From assembly GCA_947567695.1 (NCBI GenBank), contig CANONT010000012.1, positions 1 to 40,907 on the forward strand: a stretch of 40,907 bases of DNA, in the 5' to 3' direction. Position 1 is the first letter of the stretch. Each line of letters opens with the position of its first letter. The notes under the pieces were generated by a model. The model did not search any database and was not told where the DNA came from. It was given only the letters and a program-made list of their open reading frames with translations. The DNA comes from an uncultured Clostridium sp. (GTDB taxonomy: Bacteria; Bacillota; Clostridia; TANB77; CAG-508). A program made the translations under genes and the position numbers. Shown here one piece after another: positions 18,609 through 27,477 of the stretch.

Positions 18609-21048
18609 ATGTTGGAATTACTTTCACCAGTTGGTGACTTTGAATGCCTAAAAGCAACCGTTCAAAATGGTGCAGATAGCGTGTATTTTGGAGCCGACAC
18701 TTTTAGTGCCAGAGCCTTTGCTCACAACTTTAATTTAAAAGATCTAGAAAAAGCCATACAATATGCTAAAATTCGTGGTGTCAAAACAAATCTAACCTTA
18801 AATACACTGATCAAAGATGATGAATTTGAAGCAGCCCTAGATTTAGCTAAAACAGCCTATGAATATGGAATCGATGCCATCATCGTACAAGATTTAGGAT
18901 TTGCACTTAAACTAATGCAGCTTTTCCCTGATTTGCCCATTCATGGCAGTACACAAATGACAGTCCATAACTTAAATGGTGTTTTAGAATTAGAGAAACT
19001 AGGCTTTAAAAGAGTGGTATTAGCCCGAGAGTTTTCTATGGACGAAATCAACTATATTTGTAAAAATACGAATATTGAAATTGAATGTTTTGCCCATGGT
19101 GCTTTATGCATCTCTTATTCTGGTCAATGTTTATTCTCTAGCATGCTAGGTGGTCGTTCTGGAAACCGTGGTAAATGTGCTCAACCCTGTCGACTTCCTT
19201 ATGAATTACTAGAAGATGACAAAAAAATCGACAGTGGTTATTTACTCAGCACACGTGATTTATGTGCTTTAGATTACATTCCCTCTTTCCTTGAGGCAGG
19301 CGTAAAATGCTTAAAAATTGAAGGAAGAATGAAATCCCCTGAATATGTAGCAACAGCTACTCGTATTTATAAAAAATATATTAATTTAGCATTATCGAAA
19401 GAACCCTATATCGTAGATCCAGTAGATAGAAAAGCACTACTGCAAGTCTTTAACCGTGGCATGTCATCTTGTGGGCATTTAGAAAAAACACCTAACAAAA
19501 ATCTTGTTTTCAAAGAAAAACCTAACAATATGGGATTATTCCTAGGAATTGTCCAAAAATACAACAAAACCAAAGGTCTTATTACACTAAAATTAGAAGA
19601 AAAAATAGAAATTGGAGATACCATCTCGCTTCAAAACGAAACAGGAAGTTATACCATTTCTGAATTAATGATAAATAACAAAAATATCACCGAAACGAAA
19701 ATCCGGTCAAACGGTTACCATTGGAAGAATGAAAGGCAATATCAATTTAGGTGACAAAATTTATAAACTATCCTCCAAATCCGATCTTCTTGTGGCAAGA
19801 GAAAGCTACAAAAAAGAAAATAGAAAAGTTTTATTAAATGGCAAAGTAACCATCCAAAAAGGGCAACCTCTCTCTATTGTTGTAAAAAGTGCCTCTAATT
19901 TGCCACTCTATAAAAACTTAAATATCACCTGCCAATTAGATTGTATACCAATCGAAGCAAAAAACAAGCCTTTAGACAAACAAACAGTTAGCAAGCAATT
20001 ATCCAAAACCTCATCTACCCCTTATCAATTCAAAAAAATTGACATTCAATTAGAGGATAATCTGTTTTTACCTAAATTAAGCATGTTAAATGAATTGAGA
20101 AGAACCTCATTAGAAAATGTAGAAAAATATGCCTTGGAACAAATCGCTAGAAAATCACAAGTAAACACAAAATGTAGAACAAAAATTGATCAAAAAAGTA
20201 ATAATAAAGACACCAAAAAACATACCCCTAAAATCACCTTATTACTGAATCTATTAAATCCAGAATTGGATTACTCCAAATTAGACCTTGTAGATGACCT
20301 ATACATTCCATTAAAATACTTTGCAGATCGAAAATACGAAAACACACTAAAAACATTAACCCAAAAATTTACAACCTATATTTATCTACCTACCATAAAA
20401 AAAATCAATTATAGAAATCTATTTTACAATAACGTAGAAAAAGCAATTAATCAATATAAAATTAGAGGTTTTATCCTTTCCAATATTGGTAATATACAAC
20501 TATTAAATAACTTATCCTTTGATACCGATAAAACCTTCAAAATTGTTGCCAACTATACTTTCAATGTATTCAATACCAACACAATAATAGAATTAAAAAA
20601 ATTAGGAATCAGTCGATTTACCATCTCGCCCGAACTAGACAAAGCTTCTACATTGAATTTATGTAACACTAACTACTTACAAAAAGAGCTAATCGTATAT
20701 GGAAGAATTCCTTTACTAAATATGAATTATTGTTTATTGGGAAAAACAGACTTATGTGATCCAGCATGTAAGCAATTGTGCAAAACCAATCACACTTATT
20801 ACTTAAAAGACAGGCTAAACATGAAATTCAAAATATTACCTGATAACATTCAAACCGTTACCACTGTCTTTAATAGCAAAACCACTTGCATCTCTCCTAA
20901 ACAATTTCCTATTGATTATGCTAGAATTGATATTTTAGACGAAAGCATTTCAGAAATTAATCATATCATTTGTGCAATGGGGACGTTTCCTTTTGCACAT
21001 GACAGAGTGGAAATACGAGATGTTCCTAAATCTCCCCTTATCGGCTAA
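18609..21048 (+). CDS. U32 family peptidase (collagenase-like) interrupted by one +1 frameshift
   Basis: Two frames, 18609-19754 and 19729-21048, make an 812-aa product if one base is skipped. The first holds the U32 fold: LLSPVGDFECLKA, then the signature ECFAHGALCISYSGQC and the Cys-rich RSGNRGKCAQPCRLPYE. The second continues with VTIGRMKGNINLGDKIYKLSS and the DUF3656-like accessory region with C..C motifs (LCDPACKQLC). At codon 366 the zero frame has CGG (19704-19706); skipping its C gives GQTVTIGRMKG, the usual sequence, and no other CGG is in frame. The last 20 or so residues (from about [11 protein letters not shown]) are encoded by a REP element and hairpin, so the natural C-terminus was replaced. 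The family acts on peptides or, in relatives, on RNA modification. Confidence 0.88.
19704..19706 (+). other. +1 frameshift site (CGG) in the U32 peptidase gene
   Basis: AAA ATC CGG TCA AAC in the zero frame; with the C skipped it reads ATC GGT CAA ACG GTT ACC. The zero frame stops 16 codons later. An extra A in the preceding AAAA would also explain the break, but the coincidence with CGG matches the other six sites. Confidence 0.75.
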
Positions 21049-21313
21049 AAGCCTCTGGGGTAAGCTTATCTATTTTTATAAATGACGAATGCGACTGAAA
21101 TAGTTTAACAAATTCTTAATCAAAAGCCATAAAGGGTCCTGTTTTCGGGTATTGTTATGGCTTTTGACTTAGAATTTGTAAACGTTATGTAAGGTAGCCG
21201 AGGAATTTATAAAAAATAGATAAGCTTACCCCAGAGGCTTTACCCAAGGGGGATTTAGGAACATCTGGCAGATTTAACATGCCATGTGCAAAAAGAAACG
21301 TCCCCATTGCACA
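20971..21313. repeat. long hairpin (copy D) framed by inverted REP units
   Basis: REP units of the TTGCACA type lie in inverse orientation at 20971-21001 and 21283-21313. Between them is a 249-bp hairpin (21018-21266) with AGATGTTCCTAAATC ends, a shared TCTGGGGTAAGCTTATC stem, an internal bulge (GACGAATGCGACTG against GGTAGCCGAGG) and an inner stem AAAGCCATAA/TTATGGCTTT. The left part overwrites the 3' end of the U32 gene. The structure may also act as its transcription terminator. Confidence 0.8.
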
Positions 21314-21628
21314 TTAAATTTGTTTGCTACTTAGGTCAATCATTAGATCCATATTATCATCTTTGGCAGCTTTATTTTTTCGAATGCTACCACACTTTTT
21401 GCATTGAAAAACAATCACATATCCCTTTTTCCCGTCAATTTCTAAACTAACTGGTTCTAAATCTCCATGACATGTTTCTTGTCGATCTCCGGGATTTTTG
21501 TCTACATGTTTTGAATGTAAACAATAAGGGCAATGATTTCTACAAGAATATCCTAACTTTGGTACTTTTTTACCGCAATTTTCACATATAAATTCTTCAT
21601 CCATTTCAACAAAATTTCTTTGTTCCAT
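21314..21628 (-). CDS. RNHCP-domain zinc-ribbon protein
   Basis: 104 aa. CENCGKKV and SCRNHCPYCLHSKHVD contain the RNHCP signature, and a second pair is present as FQCKKCGSIRKN, so two zinc knuckles are likely. The function of the family is unknown; nucleic-acid binding is possible. ATG 21628 is chosen because AAGGAG lies 6 nt upstream; longer in-frame sequence upstream comes from two REP units. It lies downstream of the nucleoside kinase on the same strand, separated by those repeats. Confidence 0.85.
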   Translation of the reverse strand: MEQRNFVEMDEEFICENCGKKVPKLGYSCRNHCPYCLHSKHVDKNPGDRQETCHGDLEPVSLEIDGKKGYVIVFQCKKCGSIRKNKAAKDDNMDLMIDLSSKQI

Positions 21629-21643
21629 TTTTGTCTCCTTAAT

Positions 21644-21709
21644 TGCCAAAAAGGTGCGTCCCCCTTGGCACTTTGGTAATGTGCAAAAAGAAACGTCCCT
21701 ATTGCACAT
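21644..21709. repeat. two adjacent REP-like units of different types
   Basis: 21644-21671 is bounded by TGCCAA and TTGGCA around GGTGCGTCCCCC. 21679-21709 is a TTGCACA-type unit (AAACGTCCCT). They share the (reverse) GGGACG core but not the arms. They fill the gap between the kinase stop and the RNHCP start. Confidence 0.75.
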
Positions 21710-23350
21710 CTAATATTTAAAATTCCCCCCACCTAAAAACTCTTTTAGAAGTGAGTTAGTTGGTACATATTCTGGTGGTATCGTTTGAAAGTATTTTAGC
21801 ATATCCATTAGCCTTCTTGCTTCGGCATATTCTGGTTCTTCTTGTTTAATTTCTTCTAACAAAGGCATGACAACTCCCTTCAAAACGCCTAATTCATAGA
21901 TTAAAGATGTGTTAAAAATACTATTGGCTTCTTCTTGGTATGGAAATATGTTTTTTTCTTCTCCACTATTTACTTTATGCCAAGTGGCTATGGTATGTTT
22001 TGCGTCATATCCTCTAAATTGATAATCTCTTACAATTCTTCTAACTAGCCTTGTATCTGTTGTTGATATTCGATTGTATCGATCCATGTTTAAGACGGTT
22101 AAAGCACTGATATAGATTTTATATTTTTGGTCTTTTGCAATTTTACTTGTTAATTTGTCATTCAAACAATGAATTCCTTCAATTACTAACACTTGGTCTG
22201 GTTCTAGCTTTAATTTTTTACCATTGTATCTTTTGGTTCCAACATGAAAATCAAATTCTGGCATTTCTACTTCTTCCCCATTTAATAAGCGAGTTAGATG
22301 ATTATTAAATAGCTCTAAATCAATAGCTTCAATACATTCAAAATCATATTCCCCATGTTCGTCTCTTGGTGTATCTTTTCTTTCTACAAAATAGTTGTCC
22401 ACTGAAATGGTAACTGGTTTTATTCGATTAATCCTTAGTTGAAGTCCCAATCTTTGTGCAAATGTAGTTTTTCCAGAAGATGACGGTCCTGCAATTAATA
22501 TCATTTTTACATTTCTATTTTTAGCTATCTCGTCTGCAATATTCGCAATTTTCTTTTCATGTAAAGCTTCATCTAGCATGATAATATCTTTGATATTATC
22601 CTCTTCTATCGCTTTGTTTAATTTATAAACCGTATTCACATTTAAAATTTTATGAATATCATCATATTCATCTAATGCCCATGCCAATTTCTTTGTTTCG
22701 ATCATTTTTGGCAATTGCTCTGGATTACTAGAAGTAGGATATCTTACTAAAAATCCATCCTCATATTTCATGATTTCAAATATTTTTGCTACTCCTGTTC
22801 GATTGGCTAGGGTTCCATAACAATAATTATAATAGTCCTCACAATAATACATGAAAATTTCTTGATTATTCGGTAAGTCTAGTTGTAATCTTCCCTTTGA
22901 TGTATCGTCTTTCTGATAAAATTCCTTTGCCTCTTCACGTGTCATTATCACTTGTTTAATTGGTAGATCTGCTCTCACAATTCGATGCATCTCATCATTC
23001 AATGCTTGAATCAATTCTTCTGTAATTTGGGTATCTTCAATTTCACAAAACATAGAATTCGGCAATTGATAATTGACAATCATCTTTCTATTAGGACATA
23101 CTTTTTCCAAAGCTTTCCCCAAAATATAAATAATGGTTCTTCGATATATTTTCGTCCCTTCTTTGGAAGAAATATCAATTAACTTAATTTGCCCATCTTG
23201 TTTTATAGAATAACTTAAATTCACATATTCATGATTAAAAATAGCTCCTATCACAGGATATTCACTTTTCTTGATCTTTTCTTCTAATAATTCCTGTATG
23301 GTAGTTTCATTTTGAACTTCCAACATTTTATCTTGAAATTGTATCTTCAT
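21710..23350 (-). CDS. nucleoside (uridine-type) kinase with N-terminal TGS/ThrRS-like region
   Basis: 546 aa. The N-terminus (about 1-65) is a ubiquitin-like TGS-type domain. It is followed by a region resembling the second domain of threonyl-tRNA synthetase (IYRRTIIYILGKA...). The C-terminal half is a phosphoribulokinase/uridine kinase P-loop fold, with Walker A at about 288-296 (GPSSSGKTT), ISVDNYFVERKDTPRDEHGEYDF, and LVIEGIHCLN. It probably phosphorylates a nucleoside such as uridine in pyrimidine salvage, though the substrate is not fixed by sequence. ATG 23350 follows GGGAGGAAGTTT. It has no in-frame CGG. Confidence 0.88.
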   Translation of the reverse strand: MKIQFQDKMLEVQNETTIQELLEEKIKKSEYPVIGAIFNHEYVNLSYSIKQDGQIKLIDISSKEGTKIYRRTIIYILGKALEKVCPNRKMIVNYQLPNSMFCEIEDTQITEELIQALNDEMHRIVRADLPIKQVIMTREEAKEFYQKDDTSKGRLQLDLPNNQEIFMYYCEDYYNYCYGTLANRTGVAKIFEIMKYEDGFLVRYPTSSNPEQLPKMIETKKLAWALDEYDDIHKILNVNTVYKLNKAIEEDNIKDIIMLDEALHEKKIANIADEIAKNRNVKMILIAGPSSSGKTTFAQRLGLQLRINRIKPVTISVDNYFVERKDTPRDEHGEYDFECIEAIDLELFNNHLTRLLNGEEVEMPEFDFHVGTKRYNGKKLKLEPDQVLVIEGIHCLNDKLTSKIAKDQKYKIYISALTVLNMDRYNRISTTDTRLVRRIVRDYQFRGYDAKHTIATWHKVNSGEEKNIFPYQEEANSIFNTSLIYELGVLKGVVMPLLEEIKQEEPEYAEARRLMDMLKYFQTIPPEYVPTNSLLKEFLGGGNFKY

Positions 23351-23384
23351 AAACTTCCTCCCTCTTTTAAAGGATTTTAAGGAA

Positions 23385-23496
23385 GGAGATGATTTTGGGG
23401 ACGGAGGAAAAAATCATGATTAGAATTATATTGAATTTTTCCAATATTAATATATTTTTTATCATGATTTTTTCCTCCGTCCCCAAAATCATCTCC
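23385..23496. repeat. inverted pair of REP-like elements (GATGATTTT type, GGGACG core)
   Basis: Perfect 36-bp inverted copies at 23385-23420 and 23461-23496 (GATGATTTTGGGGACGGAGG...ATCATGAT) are separated by 40 bp of AT-rich DNA. A further partial copy follows (GTCCTCGAAATCATCT, to about 23512). The outer arms differ from the TTGCACA units but the GGGGACG core is shared. Confidence 0.85.
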
Positions 23497-23609
23497 GTCC
23501 TCGAAATCATCTTATTTATTGTAACGTAAATAAAAACATAAGTCAATTGTTATAAATTCCATTTTTATGGATATACTTTTAATAAGAACAAAATGAGGAG
23601 GTTTTTTCA

Positions 23610-23792
23610 ATGGATTTAGAAAGAATGAATTCGATTTTAAATAATGACAATAAATTTGATATTTTTTATAAGGAACGACCTGTTTGGGTGCAAGGTATTA
23701 ATGAAAGCGATCAAATGGCCAAAATTGGCTTCGTAGACAATTTTGAAGAAAAAGATGTTTTTATTAAAGATTTATATGAGAGAAATTTATAA
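23610..23792 (+). CDS. sspH: H-type small acid-soluble spore protein
   Basis: 60 aa. The SspH-like pattern is MDLERMNSILNN, YKERPVWVQGINE, then a short VDNFEEKDVFIKDL end, matching the length and layout of the H-type SASP family. These bind or protect spore DNA or the spore core and are normally made in the forespore. No obvious sigma-A promoter lies upstream, which fits forespore control, although I could not fix a sigma-G site. The ribosome site GAGGAGG is strong, and a terminator follows. It is direct evidence that the organism sporulates. Confidence 0.82.
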   Translation: MDLERMNSILNNDNKFDIFYKERPVWVQGINESDQMAKIGFVDNFEEKDVFIKDLYERNL

Positions 23793-23803
23793 CCATTAAA
23801 AAG

Positions 23804-23848
23804 TACGAAGAATAGGTGATAAAAAACCTCCAATTCTTCGTATTTTTT
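23804..23848. terminator. bidirectional terminator between sspH and the FGE-domain exoprotein gene
   Basis: TACGAAGAAT (23804-23813) pairs with ATTCTTCGTA (23833-23842), with TTTTTT on the plus side and a T-run on the minus side. Confidence 0.88.
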
Positions 23849-23881
23849 GGCTTTATAAATTTATAGTTCAAGCTGATATGT

Positions 23882-26800
23882 CTAAATTAAAACCACACGG
23901 AATGAAATATCAGCATTAGCACTACCGCCATCCCAAGGAAAGTAAGCAAAACAACCCGAACCATTAGAATTGTTCCATGCACCACCTCGTAATAAAAATG
24001 GTTGATCCAATGCTGGAAAAAGAGAAAATCCTCCGAACCAGCTTGAAAGACTATTACCAACACCAGTAGATGTTTCTATAATAGCATCTCCATATGAATA
24101 ACTTTTACTTTTTAGTTCTTTGAAATTATTAATAGAACTTTCGCTTGTATCATCACACGGATATACGGTTGCATATTTAGTACTTTCGGTTTCATAATTT
24201 TCCGTAGCTACAGATGATTTTATAAATGTATTTCCATTTGATAAATTCGCATGGTTATTTCTGATGTAAGTTGCTGTGTATTCCCAAGATGTTCCAGACA
24301 AATCATAAATACCATATATATTTCCAGTTGAACTTGCTTCTTCTCCTCCATTTCCTGTAAGAAGTCCACTACTATGACTGATTTTATTTCCATTTCTTCC
24401 ATATTGACTATGAGTTAAATAAGCACAAGCTCCCCATTCGCTATTTTTCATCAAATGACTTTCTTTTGTTCTATCATAATTATAAGCCGTCATATAACAG
24501 TCCCCTATTGATATATTACTCCAACGAAAAACGCCTGGTATAATTTTAACATTTTGGCTATTTCCTGCCGAGTTTTCTGATGCATCACTATGACTAGTTT
24601 CATATTTTCCTACCCAAATTCCTGGAAGTTCCTTATCCCATTCTCCATTTTTAAAGTTATTAGCAGTTCCATTTGTAAAAGCAGGATGAATTTTATATCC
24701 TTCATCTGGTGTAGTTTGCGTGGTTGGAATGAATCTTACTTCAATTGGTCCTGCTTCACTTGTTCCTTCTCCACTTAATATTTTATATTCGTATCTTGGT
24801 ATCCATACAAAATAACTATCTACTCCATCCTTTGTTATTTTAGCATTTGCCCATTTACTTATTTTGCTATCTGTTTCATTATCTCCTGCTACGTAGTCAT
24901 ACCAGTTATTCCACTCTTCCTCTGAACTACTAGCTGTTAAGACTTTTTCAAGTTGTTGTGTATCAGGTTGCCAATAAATAGCTTGCATTCCTTCTATATC
25001 CAATAAATTAGGACTATTTACTTGTCCTGTCCAAAAAGAAGATGTATCTGAAAAGAAATATTGATCTAATAAATCCTTTGCAATTTCTGAGGCAATATTT
25101 TCCCAAGTCTCTGGTAGATTCCACTCATACATATTTTGCATATTGTTTATATAAGGATATTTCGTCTCTGATGTACCTCCGTCTCATCCAATGAGCAGCC
25201 GCAGAAAAATAAAATCTTGTACCCTTGTAATCTACCTCTCCTCCACTTGCTTTCTCTTGATTATCTGAATCAGGTGTATAAGAAACTGCCGCCTTACTAG
25301 TACTAAGTAGAAATGGAATAAGGTTATTTTGCCCACTACCTTTTACATAGGCTAAACAAATAATAGCAGAACCGTCATTCGTCTTTTTATATTCTCTTTT
25401 ATCAACCGTACATAATAAAGTATCTTTCTTTTCAACATAATAAGCATCATTTCGAATCGTTGAACATTCTGTTGCTACTTCTTTTGTATTTCCTGCCTTA
25501 TCTTTTGCTTCTACTTTTATTTTATAAGTTACCCCTGCTACATCTCCTATCAAGTCTGTAAATTGATAAGTTCCACTTTCTTGATATTCTCCTTTTGTTT
25601 CAGGATATTCTATCCAACTTTTTCCTCCATCTTTACTAATAGCGAATCGATATCCTTGTATTCCACTTTTACCACTGGTAGCAGTTTTATCTGCATCTTC
25701 TGCAATTGCCTCTACTGTTATCGTACTTGTTGTAGCACGTTTTTGTGTTATCGTAAAATCTTTTGGTGGTTCTGTATCTATATTGGTTACATTTGCCACC
25801 GTTCCTAATGGTTCTTCTCCTGTAATACTATGTCCTTTTTTATTCTTTACTTTAACATATATTTCTCCATATTCCTCTGTGATAATTCCTTTTGTTGCAT
25901 CATAAGTGTTCCAAATGTTTTTATCTTTTGAATATTCAATTGTATATCCTTTTCCTATTAGTTCTTGTATCTTTGCTTCTGGTGTAATGGTTACTGTCAC
26001 TTTTTCATTTGTCCAATCCTCAGCTGGATTATATTGGAATCCTATTTCTAATTTTGTAGGTGCTTGGGCTTTTGCTTCCTCTGTTTCACTTTCATTTTCT
26101 ACATTGTCTACTGCTTTCATTTTTAGTTGATAGGTTTTATATTGTATTAAATCTGCAAAGGTATAACTAGCTTCTTTTCCATTGGTTGCACTAATTCCAT
26201 CTTTTGGCTCCCAAGTTATTCCATTATCTTTACTAAAGTAATATCTAGCAACTCCACTACCTGCATCTGTTGCAGAACTTGTTACTGTAATACTATCTAT
26301 TCCACTATCTGTTACTGTTAAGTTAAGCCCAGTTGGTGCCTCTTTATCAATCTTTGTTACACTTCCTGTCACATATTTTCCACCTGTTCTTCCATCACTT
26401 AATCTAACATATAAATTTCCATTACTTGTGAATTCTACTCCTGTTGTTTTGTATTCTTTCCAGTTACTCTCAACCTTTGGATCTCCTGTTGCGTATTGTA
26501 ATTTATATCCTGTCACATCCACATTTTTTGTAGCTATTTTTACCATTATTGGTCCTTTTGTATAATCAATTTCTTCTATGTTCTTTCCATTTACTGTGAA
26601 TATCACATCATTTCTTGTTAGAGCTGGTATATCTATAACATTTATTTCTTCACTCGCCTTTTCTCCATTTTCTGCTATCGCTTCTACTTTGATTTTGCTA
26701 TAGATCTTACTACTATCTAAGTTGTTAAAAGTATATTCTTCTTGAGCTGGCTCGCCAGTAGCTGTCTGAGTTACTCTTTCTACTTCTTGATAGGCTCCAT

Positions 26801-27288
26801 TTTCTTGTATCGAATAAATCAAGGTTCCGCCGACATTTCTCTTCGTCGTTACTTTTACTTTTATGGTAGTATCTGTTTTATCTATAATCTCTATCGAAAC
26901 AATCTTTGGCTTTGGTGTCGTGGTTGTTCCCTGATTTTCCCATCCCACTTCTCCTGTACTTGGATTCGTATCAAATTCAATCATATGTTTTCCATCCATT
27001 ATAATGGTTCCATCATCTTCTTTATCAAAATCTACTCCTTGCTTTTCTAGCTCTTCTAATATGTCATCTACTGTGATAGTTCCACCTTGCTTTTTTAATT
27101 TAGCACTTAACCCGAGCTAATTTTAATTGCTCATCTATTTGGGCTTCTTCCGTTTTTTGTTTGGCTTCCATGGCTTTGGTTATAATGCCATTCTCTCCTG
27201 TTAGTGTGGCAATTGTTACAGAAGCTAGTATTAATAAAATAATAATCGTGATTACCAATGCTATTAAGGTAATACCTTTTTGTTTCAT
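23882..27288 (-). CDS. giant pilin-leader exoprotein with FN3-like repeats and FGE/SUMF1-like domain, two +1 frameshifts
   Basis: Three frames (27288-27100, 26999-25125 with upstream extension, 25141-23882) join into 1134 aa if the C of two CGG codons is skipped. Residues 1-58 are a class III leader (MKQKGITLIALV plus hydrophobic helix, as in pseudopilins). Next are AGLSAKLKKQGGTITVDDI, FN3/Ig-like repeats (SGVARYYFSKDNGITW, SGIQGYRFAISKDGG), then from about 700 an FGE-sulfatase-like domain (IWVGKYETS, GIYDLSGTSWEYTA, LRGGAW, final FRVVLI). Both shifts restore expected sequence: LA-G-LSAKL, identical in the paralog, and HWMR-GGTSETKYPYINN. Start 27288 follows GGAG. Probably displayed on the surface after prepilin-peptidase processing; ligand unknown. 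Confidence 0.82.
25179..25181 (-). other. +1 frameshift site (CGG) before the FGE-like domain
   Basis: Minus strand ATG AGA CGG AGG TAC; with the C skipped it reads AGA GGA GGT ACA TCA GAG. The zero frame ends about 19 codons later. Confidence 0.82.
27112..27114 (-). other. +1 frameshift site (CGG) after the pilin-like leader, paralog 1
   Basis: Minus strand TTA GCT CGG GTT AAG TGC TAA; with the C skipped it reads GCT GGG TTA AGT GCT AAA. Without the shift the product is a 62-residue pilin-like peptide. Confidence 0.85.
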
Positions 27289-27366
27289 ACAAAACTCCAT
27301 CCTTTCCTAATTAAATATCTTATTGTTATAGTTACATTATGTCTCTTTGTTAAAACTTATATAAAA

Positions 27367-27395
27367 AGAATACCACTTTTACTTTTCTTTGTAAA
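27367..27395 (-). promoter_or_regulatory. promoter of the FGE-domain exoprotein gene
   Basis: Minus strand TTTACA (27395-27390), 17 bp, TATTCT (27372-27367), followed by about 70 nt of leader. Confidence 0.5.
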
Positions 27396-27429
27396 TAGTT
27401 TTTATATTTCATTTTCATTACAATTGCGA

Positions 27430-27472
27430 AAAAAAAATCGTCCTAGATTTTTCTCTAAAACGATTTTTTTAT
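27430..27472 (-). terminator. terminator of the second exoprotein gene
   Basis: AAAAATCGT and ACGATTTTT form the stem around an 18-nt loop, with a long T-run on the minus strand. It separates the two paralogs into independent transcripts. Confidence 0.8.
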
Positions 27473-27477
27473 TTTTC

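Noticed and set aside
19698-19701. An extra A in AAAA as the cause of the U32 frame break
   Set aside because: It is possible in isolation (would give KSGQTV), but the CGG three bases later fits the pattern of the other six sites and gives KIGQTV equally well.
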